Source of the DNA: Algorimicrobium sediminis | GTDB taxonomy: Bacteria > Bacteroidota > Bacteroidia > Flavobacteriales > Flavobacteriaceae | NCBI RefSeq assembly: GCF_042684585.1 | Contig: NZ_JBHULS010000003.1 | Coordinates: 248,001-312,000 of the forward strand | Length of the DNA: 64,000 bases | Reading direction: 5' to 3' | Shown: positions 25,690 through 34,929 of the stretch, piece by piece | Layout of the letters: the number at the start of each line of letters is the position of its first letter | How positions within the stretch are numbered: the first letter of the stretch is position 1 | The notes under the pieces: model-generated | Database searches by the model: none | Told to the model about the DNA's origin: nothing | The model's input: only the letters and a program-made list of their open reading frames with translations | Program-made: the position numbers and the translations under genes

Positions 25690-26113
25690 TTGAGATTTTA
25701 ACCTAAAAAGTTCAAATTTCTTTAAAGACATTTATGGTGTAGCTGATTCTAATTATAAAACAGACTCAATATCTGGTAGTCAATGAGGAAATATTCCAGA
25801 TACAAGAATTAATTTACTAATACCTGTAAGACTTAATAATTAAAAGGTACAAATTTGATACGACTAATATTAGAGTAAATCAAAACATAAACTATTCAAA
25901 AACAACTGATTGGATTCCTAATAAAACAGCATTCTATCTTTCTGGTATAGACACTTTAACTGAAAAATAACCACTATTTAAATTTATAATATGGATACAA
26001 CAAGAGAAAAGTTAAAGACACGAGAGGTTTGGAAAACGGCATGTAAGACACATAAAAAAATGATATTAACTATTAGACCTATAAAAAGCCGATTAAAAGA
26101 TATACAATCATAA
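25690..26113 (+). pseudogene. Decayed plus-strand gene at the left end of the island
   Basis: Several protein-like stretches follow each other, broken by stops and shifts: one ending SDSISGSQ-like, one with NINYSKTTDWIPNKTAFYL, and a last 40-codon piece (25992-26113) beginning MDTTREKLKTREVW. They read like one original gene, but no family is recognised. The remainder of the 25312-26130 gap holds the left repeat and nothing else. Confidence 0.35.
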
Positions 26114-26130
26114 AGGTTATCATATTTCTA

Positions 26131-28104
26131 TTATTCTGTAACCTCTTTAAGGTGTTCATATACCATAACCATTGCCAAGGTATCCAATTCGCAATAGCGA
26201 AGCAAGGCATCTTTTATTTTTAAACGTTCATCATCGCTCATGTCGGTATATTGTAATTTACCGTAAGCTGTAAGTACTGCACCTCCATTGTTGATGTCTT
26301 CTATTTCTGAAATAGTTTCAAAGCTATCATCCCACTCATTAAACACTTTTGGTAAACTTTTGTATGGATCCTCAACATCATCATTAATTATGTTAAGCCA
26401 AACTTTGTTACTGTCAAAGTTTAAAGAGTTTAGACCTATCTGACCTATTGGCTGGCTGTACTTGTCCCGTATAAAAGTACTGCTCTTAAAAACAGCTGGC
26501 AGGACTTGTTTTATAGAATTAGAACCTTTGGTATAAGGATTATAGTAATAATCTTTAATAACTTTACATAAATCTATCATTGATCTGCCTCCTTTCCATT
26601 TAACAATAGCCGAATCCTTTTTACTCCTAGATATTTGTTGTCCAAAAACAAACAAATCTGCTCTATCAGGTAAATTAGAATTATAGACTTCTTCAACTAA
26701 ATGATTAATAATCGTGTTTTCATGATTTGAATACATAAAAATAGAGCCTTTATTTTTATCAAGAGATTCTTTTAAGGCTCTTAAAAACGCGATGTTAGGA
26801 TACTCGCCAGCATTGGTATTTATATACTGGCCTGCATGCTCAACAGTTCCATCATTATAGTAAATATGATGTGAAAATTGAAACGCTACCTGCTCATAGG
26901 GTTTTTGACCACTAAAAAAAGGTAACGGTGAAGTAGAGGTTTCAAAATCTATGAAATTTAAAGGATATTGCCATGTACTCATTTCTTCCTTGAGTTCATC
27001 TTTTAAAAGATATGGTTTATTATCCGTTGAAATTGCTTTTTCACGCTGTATTAATTGACGCTCAACCCGAGACATCTTGCCTACTTTGGGTCTTTCATCG
27101 CCAAAATCCGTTTCTTCCAAATCCTTAAGCAGTAGTCGCTGATTCTCTTCTAAACGTGCCCACGACCTAAAATCCCATATTTCAAAAACATTTGGTTCAT
27201 TAAATTCTTTCTCGGTCCATCCCAATTGTTTATAAAAACATTCTTCAAACCCAGATTTAAGATGTTGAGTGTCCTTATTTGTTTTAAACTCACATTTCTT
27301 ACAAATATTAAACTGTAATGGGTATCCAAAATAGATGTTATTAATATAAGAATCTGCCAATAGATTAATAGATTCCTCGAAGTTGTAAACTTCTAAAATT
27401 CTAAATTTGCCGTTTTCAATGTTTTTTATTGGTTCAGTGACATCTACTTTAGATAATACAGACGCGGTGGCAACATTATTTAAGTGATGTATTTTACAGA
27501 GAACACCAGTTCTATTATCTGTTTTTTTTGTGACTCTAAACAATTGATTGAGCCCGTCTACAGATGTAGTTTTATCTTTATCTGCTAACATTAAAAAAGG
27601 TGTTATTTTAAATTGAGGGTATGCCTTTTCTATAACATACTTTTGAAAAGCAACATCGAACAAATAAAATTTCCAACCTGATGTTAAATTACCGCGTTTA
27701 CCTATAAACTCATATTGGGCATCCGAACTATTAAAAGACTTTGCTTTAACTTCTATAAGTTTTATGACGTTACCTTTTTTTTCTAAAATATCAACTCGTA
27801 TAAAAAGGTTTTCAAACTTAAAAGCAGCTTCAAATATGACAACATTAGTTTGTTTTAAAAGGGCTTTAGTTTGTTCTATCTTATCATTATAGTCATAGAT
27901 TCCATCAGATTTTTTATCTTCAATTAAGACACCGTTAGGATAATGTAATTTGGCTAACTCTTCTACTTGAAAACCACCAGACGCTAAAGCCTCTAAAAAA
28001 GGATCTTCTTTTTTTTGATTAGCATACGCTTTGTTACTCGTATAATACAACTTGTTAGGACACTCCAAACCTAGTTTGTAAAGAGATTTTGTAAGATATT
28101 TCAT
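26131..28104 (-). CDS. DUF2779 protein: Cas4/RecB-like nuclease joined to RNase H-like exonuclease domain
   Basis: 657 residues. The N-terminal third (about 1-130) has a PD-(D/E)xK arrangement: early Cys in LGLECPNKLYY, then FIRVDILEK and LIEVKAKSF carrying the D...ExK residues; a further pair CKKCEFK lies near residue 268, as in Cas4-like iron-sulphur nucleases. The C-terminal third shows a DEDD exonuclease pattern: FIDFETSTS (about 390), YSNHENTIINHL, MIDLCKVIKDYYY, and LRYCELDTLAMVMVYEHL near the end. DUF2779 proteins are known from many bacteria but lack an assigned role. Last gene of the island cluster, 250 bases beyond the coiled-coil gene; nothing is seen in that gap. Confidence 0.75.
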   Translation of the reverse strand: MKYLTKSLYKLGLECPNKLYYTSNKAYANQKKEDPFLEALASGGFQVEELAKLHYPNGVLIEDKKSDGIYDYNDKIEQTKALLKQTNVVIFEAAFKFENLFIRVDILEKKGNVIKLIEVKAKSFNSSDAQYEFIGKRGNLTSGWKFYLFDVAFQKYVIEKAYPQFKITPFLMLADKDKTTSVDGLNQLFRVTKKTDNRTGVLCKIHHLNNVATASVLSKVDVTEPIKNIENGKFRILEVYNFEESINLLADSYINNIYFGYPLQFNICKKCEFKTNKDTQHLKSGFEECFYKQLGWTEKEFNEPNVFEIWDFRSWARLEENQRLLLKDLEETDFGDERPKVGKMSRVERQLIQREKAISTDNKPYLLKDELKEEMSTWQYPLNFIDFETSTSPLPFFSGQKPYEQVAFQFSHHIYYNDGTVEHAGQYINTNAGEYPNIAFLRALKESLDKNKGSIFMYSNHENTIINHLVEEVYNSNLPDRADLFVFGQQISRSKKDSAIVKWKGGRSMIDLCKVIKDYYYNPYTKGSNSIKQVLPAVFKSSTFIRDKYSQPIGQIGLNSLNFDSNKVWLNIINDDVEDPYKSLPKVFNEWDDSFETISEIEDINNGGAVLTAYGKLQYTDMSDDERLKIKDALLRYCELDTLAMVMVYEHLKEVTE

Positions 28105-28354
28105 AAAAGAATTTTAATAATAGCTTTAACTACTAATTTTCGTTATTTTAACTTAAAAAATATTTACTAATCTGTGTATTTATAGCTCCTATTAACACCA
28201 TTTAATATCCAAATTCGTGTTAGTTTATATTTTTTCTGCAATCTTTTTACTAGCAGTCATTTATTAAGTTTGCTTTCGCAATTAATAAAAGTCAAGCAGA
28301 ATCATGATACTAATTAAAATTTAAGTTTTTGTTTCATTTCTTTGCGGTATTTGG

Positions 28355-28681
28355 TTATCTCAGTCTTTTTATACGCTCTCTACATCGTTTAATGTCCTCT
28401 CTATATCCTTTAATTTTATTTCTACAACGTTCTATACTATCTCTTTCTCTTTCAATTTTTCTTGCATAGGAATCCCAATCTCTTTTTTTTTGTGATCTAA
28501 TTGAATGTCTTGAAGCGGTAGATGAAGCAGATTTTAATTTTATAGAGTATCTTTCTGAATCACGACTTTTGCGTATTCTAATATCTGATATTTCTTCCCT
28601 ACATTTAGCGATATTTCTTTTTTCAGAATCTATATCTCTTTTTAGTCTTTCTATTTGTCTCTTTACACTTTCTATACTCAT
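28355..28681 (-). CDS. Small basic coiled-coil protein
   Basis: 108 residues, nearly all Arg, Lys, Glu, Ile, Ser and Asp in heptads (VKRQIERLKRDIDSEKRNI; repeated CREEI, CRNKI, CRERI). Two helices are separated by a Ser-rich turn near 45-60, so an antiparallel hairpin is likely. Three regularly spaced Cys residues recur in similar contexts. No family recognised. Its start is only 13 bases past the GIY-YIG stop, hence probably the same operon and possibly a partner of that nuclease. Confidence 0.65.
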   Translation of the reverse strand: MSIESVKRQIERLKRDIDSEKRNIAKCREEISDIRIRKSRDSERYSIKLKSASSTASRHSIRSQKKRDWDSYARKIERERDSIERCRNKIKGYREDIKRCRERIKRLR

Positions 28682-28694
28682 CGTTTCTTTAAGT

Positions 28695-29450
28695 TTATAA
28701 GTTGTACATTATAGGGTTTGAAGCTCCGCGCTTTTTCTTGTGTGCAATAGATTTATGAATGTATTTGTCTCGTATTTCTTTAGGAGCCACCTTACCATTA
28801 AACCCATACCCCATATAGCTTTTACCTGCTTTTTTAGTTCCTGGATTGTAAAATCGTTTGATGGCATACCAATGGTCTACCTCAAAAACTTCAACAATCA
28901 GACCACGGTACTCGCTTAATACATATTTAAATTTTCCGTTTCTAGGGTCTGACATACGCCAGATTTCTTTTGTGGCTGAATATATTTTATCTTCTCCTGA
29001 TGCATTAGCGTAGGATCCATTGATGTTAATAATGACAAAGTTGTCTGGAATTTCATTTAAAGGCGTTGCATTATATTTTCCAATTATTTCTTTTGCACTC
29101 ATTAAACCATTTTCAATGGAATTGATACCGCCTTGTATATTACCTTTTCTAAACTCTTTAAATGTAGGGATAAAATAAAACGTATCTAATAATGCCGCTT
29201 CTATATGAAAAGCTGTTTTTTCATTTAATCCATGCCTTACAATTACATGTTTTATTTTTTTCCCTTTTAAAAGAAACGATTGTATAATTTCTAGCTTTTC
29301 AGTTCCAGAATGCCCTTTTTCAGCACTTTCTATATGATTAAAAACTCTATTTCCTTTGCCTTTTCCTACATAAAAAGGAAGGTTTGTATCTGGGTCTAAT
29401 AATAAATACACGTAGTATTTTAATTCCTTAACAGTCTTTAAATCAAACAT
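28695..29450 (-). CDS. GIY-YIG nuclease (LEM-3-like)
   Basis: 251 residues. Residues 11-100 are a GIY-YIG domain: YYVYLLLDP gives the first half of the motif, FYVGKGKGNRVFNHIE the second, with Arg and the following His as catalytic candidates, and Glu in AFHIEAALLD as metal ligand. This form (YVY...YVGKGKGxRVF.H) is the LEM-3/ankle-type branch. The C-terminal 150 residues are unassigned. Probably a DNA endonuclease of a defence or mobile system. Upstream gap of 180 bases to the zinc-ribbon gene. Confidence 0.85.
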   Translation of the reverse strand: MFDLKTVKELKYYVYLLLDPDTNLPFYVGKGKGNRVFNHIESAEKGHSGTEKLEIIQSFLLKGKKIKHVIVRHGLNEKTAFHIEAALLDTFYFIPTFKEFRKGNIQGGINSIENGLMSAKEIIGKYNATPLNEIPDNFVIININGSYANASGEDKIYSATKEIWRMSDPRNGKFKYVLSEYRGLIVEVFEVDHWYAIKRFYNPGTKKAGKSYMGYGFNGKVAPKEIRDKYIHKSIAHKKKRGASNPIMYNL

Positions 29451-29630
29451 TTTACCGAATTTTTTACTTTATAATTTCTTAAATTTTTTAGCATCTGATA
29501 TTAAAAAGAGCGATCAATACCTATTAAATATTTGTTTCGCCTTTCATGGGTTATACCATTACCGTCTAGAATTATACGGTCGGATGAAAAAAAATCCTCT
29601 TACTAACAAACTAGAAGAGAAAACATAACT

Positions 29631-29738
29631 TTAACCATTTATTTTAATAGGCATTGAAGTTCGCTCTATTTTATAACCACATTGTGAGCAAAAACTAGGG
29701 TTATCCTTAATTGTATGTCCACAATTGTTACAAAACAT
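29631..29738 (-). CDS. 35-residue zinc-ribbon protein
   Basis: A complete short gene: ATG at 29736-29738, TAA at 29631-29633. MFCNNCGHTIKDNPSFCSQC shows two CxxC pairs spaced as in zinc_ribbon_2 domains. Its start is four bases past the stop of the 119-residue protein, so it is translated from the same message. Either a genuine micro-protein or the N-terminus of a once longer zinc-ribbon protein; no continuation is seen downstream. Confidence 0.6.
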   Translation of the reverse strand: MFCNNCGHTIKDNPSFCSQCGYKIERTSMPIKING

Positions 29739-29742
29739 TTTG

Positions 29743-30102
29743 TTATTGCCTTGCCGCATTACCTAATGTCAGGTCGTTGTTAATTAAATGTTTTCCCGTT
29801 TTATCTTTTATTTGAACTTTTACCCCAAAAGTTTTTTCAAATAAATCTTCAACGGCACCTGCCTTCATACTCGCTTTTATTTTTAAATCTTGTTTAGAGG
29901 TTGTACTAATATTTTTAGTAGTCTTTTTATTTAAAGCAGCCAGTGTGAGTGTTTCTTCGGCAATCATACTCCCTTTATAAAATACTAACGAAAGATTAAA
30001 AGCCGTTTTAAATTCTCTAGATATTGTTTTTAATTTTTTGTTAGGCGCTACACTAAATTCAGCGTTTTTAAAATGATCTTTTATGTTATTAAATAGTCCC
30101 AT
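29743..30102 (-). CDS. Small protein of unknown function, paralogue A
   Basis: 119 residues. The C-terminal 45 residues (GAVEDLFEKTFGVKVQIKDK...LTLGNAARQ) align with those of the 101-residue protein at 30722-31027 (GNVEDYFMQKFGIKVQVSNA...MTLNQAGKL), and the N-terminal parts share a REFKTAFNLSLVFYKG / RQFSKEFSCNIRIYNG pattern. Thus one family, each made of two similar α/β halves. I recall related sequences annotated as hypothetical in diverse bacteria but no function. Followed at four bases by the zinc-ribbon micro-gene. Confidence 0.7.
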   Translation of the reverse strand: MGLFNNIKDHFKNAEFSVAPNKKLKTISREFKTAFNLSLVFYKGSMIAEETLTLAALNKKTTKNISTTSKQDLKIKASMKAGAVEDLFEKTFGVKVQIKDKTGKHLINNDLTLGNAARQ

Positions 30103-30416
30103 GTTTTTAACTATGTTTATTTATTAAATATTTTCTTTCTGGTTCAACCGCTGGTGTTTTTTTTATATTTAAATCATTCACTGTTCTACACTTTTTAAAT
30201 TTTGCAAAAATCTGGTTAGACTAATAGCTTAAACTTTAATTCAGAAAAATGTGTGTTAACTTCTTTATGCCAGGTTTTTATTTCTATCATACCTGAAATG
30301 TATTTCAATTAACGGTATAGATTTTCAATCTGTGTTAATTATAGATTTAATATTTGTTTTTTTGCTGTAGGTTCTTTAACTATAATTACTCCTTTTTTGC
30401 ATCCTGAAGCTTCTTT

Positions 30417-30570
30417 TTATTTATATAATGCAGCTAGTTTTTTTGAGCCTTCGCTTAAAGTGTAATACCTATTACCATCTGCTTCTGTGTAGCATATTTG
30501 TGCATAGAGCCCGAAGATATCTCCAAATTCTTTTTAAATTATCCCAATTTTCTTTCTAGCTAAAAATGAA
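30417..30570 (-). pseudogene. Relic of a small gene between the two paralogues
   Basis: A minus-strand stretch ending at 30417 encodes EFGDIFGLYAQICYTEADGN and a further 17 residues to a stop; the preceding residues (KENWDNLKK) are in another frame, one base apart. It looks like a dead gene of the cluster. The remainder of the 30103-30721 gap is A/T-rich with no other readable frame. Confidence 0.35.
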
Positions 30571-30721
30571 ACAATTTTAATCTCAAGTATGGAAAATACA
30601 CATTAAACTGCTTATATAATGTTTTAATTTTTTTTTGTTCCTGTGGAAGTTACTTCTCTTGTCATAATTTTAAAATTTACAGAAAGAGGGTAAACTAGAA
30701 CTTACCCTCCTTGTGGTCGTT

Positions 30722-31027
30722 TTACAATTTACCTGCTTGATTTAATGTCATTTTATCATTAGCTAACTTACTATCGTCTGCATTTGAAACTTGAACTTTA
30801 ATCCCAAATTTTTGCATAAAGTAATCTTCTACGTTGCCTACACGACTTCTAGGACCAAGTTCTAAAGTCCCCCCAGGGTCCTCTGTTTTAGACAAATCGC
30901 TAATTTTTTCTTTTTCGTTTGCAAATCGAGCTCCATTATATATTCGAATATTACAACTAAACTCTTTTGAAAATTGTCTTTTAATACTTTGTACTGAACT
31001 TGCTCTTGTTACTTTAATTGTTGCCAT
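30722..31027 (-). CDS. Small protein of unknown function, paralogue B
   Basis: 101 residues, full-length member of the same family as the 119-residue neighbour. Layout: strand-helix-strand (MATIKVTRASSVQSIKRQF, then CNIRIYNGARFANE), a glycine-rich turn (DPGGTLELGP), and a second similar unit (VEDYFMQKFGIKVQVSNADD). The repeated fold suggests an internal duplication, possibly β-grasp-like. An AGGAG-like ribosome site, unusual for flavobacteria, is found in the leader (AAAAAGGAGTAGG, about 50 bases upstream, too far to be decisive). Located between the KAP NTPase and paralogue A. Confidence 0.7.
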   Translation of the reverse strand: MATIKVTRASSVQSIKRQFSKEFSCNIRIYNGARFANEKEKISDLSKTEDPGGTLELGPRSRVGNVEDYFMQKFGIKVQVSNADDSKLANDKMTLNQAGKL

Positions 31028-31159
31028 AATTTTAAGTTTTAATAATTTTTATAACCTACTCCTTTTTATCGTAGTTTTTCGGTATTATTTCTACGTTTTA
31101 TTATAATGTAAACTGAAAGCTATTTTAATTTAATGCTGTGGGTTTTTGTTATAATTAAT

Positions 31160-32965
31160 TTAATCAATAATCATTTGCGTTAATTCTCTTAAAAATTCTT
31201 GATATTGTTGTAAACCTAATTCACCACATAATGCAGACTCACAAAGCATATCTCCATTTTTAGCGATATATAAATTTTTACTTTCCGATAAATTGTATTT
31301 TTCAGAAAAAGTAGAAAATAGAGTTTGTACTTTGCCTGTATTTGATTTTACCCAAATCCTTATTCCGAATAGTTTTTTAGAGGGGTTTGTTGCGTAAATT
31401 AACTGCTGGGAGCCTCTTCCTTTTGTAATATCATTAAATGAAGCGCCAGTTTTTGCTAAAGAAATACCATATTTTGAGTTTTCAGCTTTTGCATTAAACA
31501 GCGGTTCCCATAGTATTTTATAGTTTTCTATGGCTTCATCAGAAAAGCCATATTCCTTTAATTGATTTAATTTAGAACTTATACCATCATAAATAGTTTT
31601 GTTACCTACTTTTTGTACCGCTTGTTTTGTTTCTATATCGTCATCAACACTGGTTATAGAAGCAAATGTTAATGCAGCATCTAACTCGTCTTCTAGGTTA
31701 TCTTTAAATTTGTCACGTATTAGATTTAATAGCTCTAATACAGAAAAAGCACGTGCTTTTAAATAGCTATCGCTTTGACAAGCTCCCCAAACAACTTGTT
31801 CCCATTCTTCATCAACTAATTCAGACTCGCCAAATTTTTGAATCTTTTCTTGTATTTGCTCCCACTCTATACCATACTTATTCCCAAATCCTTTATCCCA
31901 GTCTAAAAAATTTGACTTTTGAGTTAAGAGTCTAAATATTTTTGGGTAGGAAATTTGTATCCCTAAAATTGCAAATAACATAAAATCTGACGCATCATTT
32001 TTTTCATCATCTGCTTCTATTTCCCGTAAGTGATTTATTAAACTAAAAGAGTTTAAATAGCGTTTTAAACTTCTTGGATTATACCCTATACTGTATTTAA
32101 CTACTTTAGCAAATAATTCTTTTTCTTCATCTTGTACGCTAATGCCTAAATCCTTAAGCTTTTCAACTAAAAAATATTCAATATCATAGGTTCCCGTAGG
32201 CATTGAAAAAGGTACCTGGATAATTTTATCGAAAAACGACCTAAATTCGCGTTCGTTTTCTTCGGTTTTGGGGCCAAATTTACTTTCTAAACCTTTTACA
32301 ACTACATCGTAATCAATAGCAAGAATAAATACACAATTAGGGATATCAAAAATGTTTTTTAACGCCTCTAATACTTCAACTGCATCAGACGGTAATATTC
32401 TATCTAAATCATCTACAAAGAAAATAACCTTTTGTATTGGGTTACTTGTGTCATTAATTAACTCGCTTATTAGGCTAGTTACAAGCGCTTTAATCTCTGC
32501 TATTTCAGCAGTATTTGCTTGAGTTTCTTTATCATCTAGTGCATCTTTAACGTTTATTCCTGTTTGGTTTGCCACAATTTGATTTGCTAACCCTCCTAAA
32601 AATCGTGCTGCGGTTTTAAATTTAGCCTTGCTTTCATCTTTTAATGTCCATACACCACGCTCTTCACAAGATATTTTTAATTTTTCGAGCATACCTCTTA
32701 AAACACCAGGAGTAGTTTCGTGTGCACCTCTAAACATACTGTACTCCCAAGTGTTTACCCAAGAGCAGGCTATGTTTTTACTGTTAAAATCTTCTAACAA
32801 AAGGGACATTAGTGAAGTTTTTCCCGTCCCCCATTCCCCTTGAAGTCCAATAGTTATTGGTGTGTCGCTTTTAACAATGAAATTTGAAAGTGCTAAACTA
32901 TACTTTTCTACTTTTAATAAATCTTCAGATTTTAATAAAATCGGTTTGTCTGTAATTGAACTCAT
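31160..32965 (-). CDS. KAP-family P-loop NTPase
   Basis: 601 residues from the ATG at 32963-32965 (an earlier in-frame TTG is less likely). Walker A GLQGEWGTGKTS (40-51), the WVNTWEYS motif typical of KAP proteins (about 69-76), Walker B VIFFVDDLDR (180-189), a sensor-like ILAIDYDVV, and NPRSLKRYLNSF as arginine-finger region. No membrane helices between Walker A and B, unlike many KAP members, so cytosolic. The C-terminal 200 residues are unassigned. KAP NTPases include PifA of plasmid F, which excludes phage T7, so a role in phage or plasmid exclusion is plausible but not shown. Upstream-most gene of the island's cluster. Confidence 0.9.
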   Translation of the reverse strand: MSSITDKPILLKSEDLLKVEKYSLALSNFIVKSDTPITIGLQGEWGTGKTSLMSLLLEDFNSKNIACSWVNTWEYSMFRGAHETTPGVLRGMLEKLKISCEERGVWTLKDESKAKFKTAARFLGGLANQIVANQTGINVKDALDDKETQANTAEIAEIKALVTSLISELINDTSNPIQKVIFFVDDLDRILPSDAVEVLEALKNIFDIPNCVFILAIDYDVVVKGLESKFGPKTEENEREFRSFFDKIIQVPFSMPTGTYDIEYFLVEKLKDLGISVQDEEKELFAKVVKYSIGYNPRSLKRYLNSFSLINHLREIEADDEKNDASDFMLFAILGIQISYPKIFRLLTQKSNFLDWDKGFGNKYGIEWEQIQEKIQKFGESELVDEEWEQVVWGACQSDSYLKARAFSVLELLNLIRDKFKDNLEDELDAALTFASITSVDDDIETKQAVQKVGNKTIYDGISSKLNQLKEYGFSDEAIENYKILWEPLFNAKAENSKYGISLAKTGASFNDITKGRGSQQLIYATNPSKKLFGIRIWVKSNTGKVQTLFSTFSEKYNLSESKNLYIAKNGDMLCESALCGELGLQQYQEFLRELTQMIID

Positions 32966-33699
32966 TATTTTTGTTTTGGATTTAATCAAATTTACTCACA
33001 TTTGATTTACAGTTTAGTCCATAATCTGCCCATTTAGGACTACAGACAATACGCAGCTTTTAATTGACATTCAAAAACAATCTAAAATTACTGTTTCTAA
33101 TGTAGGAGATAATGCTTATTAAAAGTTTGATATAGAAGCAGATACATAATCAGTAATTAAATACAATTCCTTAAGGCGATTGTTTGTTTTTTTAATTCTC
33201 CAAATCCCTCATTAACAACATTAAATATGCTAGCAAAATATCTAGGCTTTAGATTCTATGCAGCTTATTGCAATCAATATAAGAATTTTGTTAGATGGTA
33301 TTTTCAGCAAAACCTACAGCGTATGTTATGACGACAAACGCATGGCGAGGCCGAATTTTTTCAGATTAAAATAGGTTTATTGCGTAGTCGTAATGTAATA
33401 TTCCTTGCCTATTTTAAAAGTTATTTTATTAAACGTAATAACTTAAAAAGGCTGTAACTTTATTTGAGAATATCGATTTTAAGACGGTTTAGATACAGAT
33501 TTTCAAAAATTTGGCACTTTATTAACTGTATGTCTTTCTAACCAATCCGAAAAAAGCCTTGCAATTTTATGATGCGCTATTACTATATGATATTTTTAGA
33601 AACAATGTTCCTTTACTTTTTATTGAATTAAAAATTTGACCACGCATTTATGAGCATTTTAAACAATGTAAAAACGCAATCATCAAATACGGCATATCT

Positions 33700-34320
33700 A
33701 CTATTTGTGAGCTTTATGGATTTTTATCGTTTGTTTATTTAAACCAACCTGTAAATCACATAGCAATATAAAAACCTAAAGAGATTAATACATTATATCT
33801 TGTGCTACATTGTCACTATTATGGTTATTGTATTTTAATACATGATAAAGTAAATAACTCCATAATTAAGAAAATTTTAAAAGCTAATAAGGTATTACCA
33901 ATAACCTGATTTTTAGTAGCAATTATACTTGCTTTAATTATTAAAAATGATACTAATTGTCCTAATCAAATATATGATTTGTATTATGAAGATATATTTA
34001 ATCCTGATGTTTGGTCTTCAAATACGGTTATTTCTTTAAATTTAATTGCACTGGCTACTATAATTGAGAAAATGACTGCACAAGGAGTGATAGAAAGAAT
34101 TTAGAACTCGTTCCACAAAATAAAATTGAGTTAAGTTATGAAAATTATGTTGCTTTATTCCGTTATTTAGCCCTTCTTAAAATTATCTTTAAGGAACATA
34201 TAAAAAATGAAATGGTCTTAAGTGAAATCAGAAGTTTAATTAAAATTAATGGTTTTGAAAAGTTCTTAATAATTTCAGCACCATACATCATTAATTAAAA
34301 AAGCTAATTTTATTTATAGT
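33700..34320 (+). pseudogene. Plus-strand gene relic of unknown family
   Basis: Consecutive protein-like pieces interrupted by stops: KPKEINTLYLVLHCHYYGYC (near 33775), NQIYDLYYEDIFNPDVW (33960-34104) and ELSYENYVALFRYLALLKII (34130-34298). They may be parts of one gene of about 200 codons. 32966-33700 upstream is A/T-rich and shows only short broken frames. Confidence 0.35.
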
Positions 34321-34539
34321 ATTTGCGATACTCCTTTTTCTTTCAATAATGTGTTATGGGAAAAAACCCTGAATGGTTCGAATAAAATTTTCTTGGTTTT
34401 GTATCGGGCTTTTTTTTCAAGTAGTTTTGTATTATTAATTATTCCTTTTTTTTAATACTACATCATTAAATACAGATGTAATTTTAAAAGTACTTTAGAT
34501 TATATATTAGGAGTTTAGGGTTTATTTTATATGCTAACT

Positions 34540-34876
34540 GTTATTAAAAGAAAATGTTTACAATGGCTAGGTAATTATAATTTATTTGGAATTGTTTTTA
34601 CCGCTATTTATTTATGGTTTTTTTGAGAAAATCGATTTAACCAAAACTTTAACTGGCATTGGTATTACAATACTAGGATTTGCACTTTATTTGTTATTTA
34701 GTGATAATGGAAAAATACGAATAATTATTACGCAGCATTTACTTTTATTAGTTATGGTTTTGTATTTTACGTTATCAGCTTTAGTTCATTGGAAAAACGT
34801 AGTAAATGAAATTCCGCCAGTCTTTATTATTACCAATAAAGAGAACAGTTTGTGGATGGTATTAATTAGCCGTTAG
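34540..34876 (+). pseudogene. Relic of a small membrane protein
   Basis: A frame ending at 34876 encodes about 96 residues with three hydrophobic stretches (around LTKTLTGIGITILGFALYLL and ITQHLLLLVMVLYFTL). The residues that look like its beginning (LGNYNLFGIVFTAIYLWFF) are in a different frame, one base off. Another short broken frame lies at 34300-34455. Confidence 0.4.
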
Positions 34877-34929
34877 TGACTAAAGCACTTTTAACAAAGT
34901 ACAGGACATTCCCGATGGAAAAATAAAAC

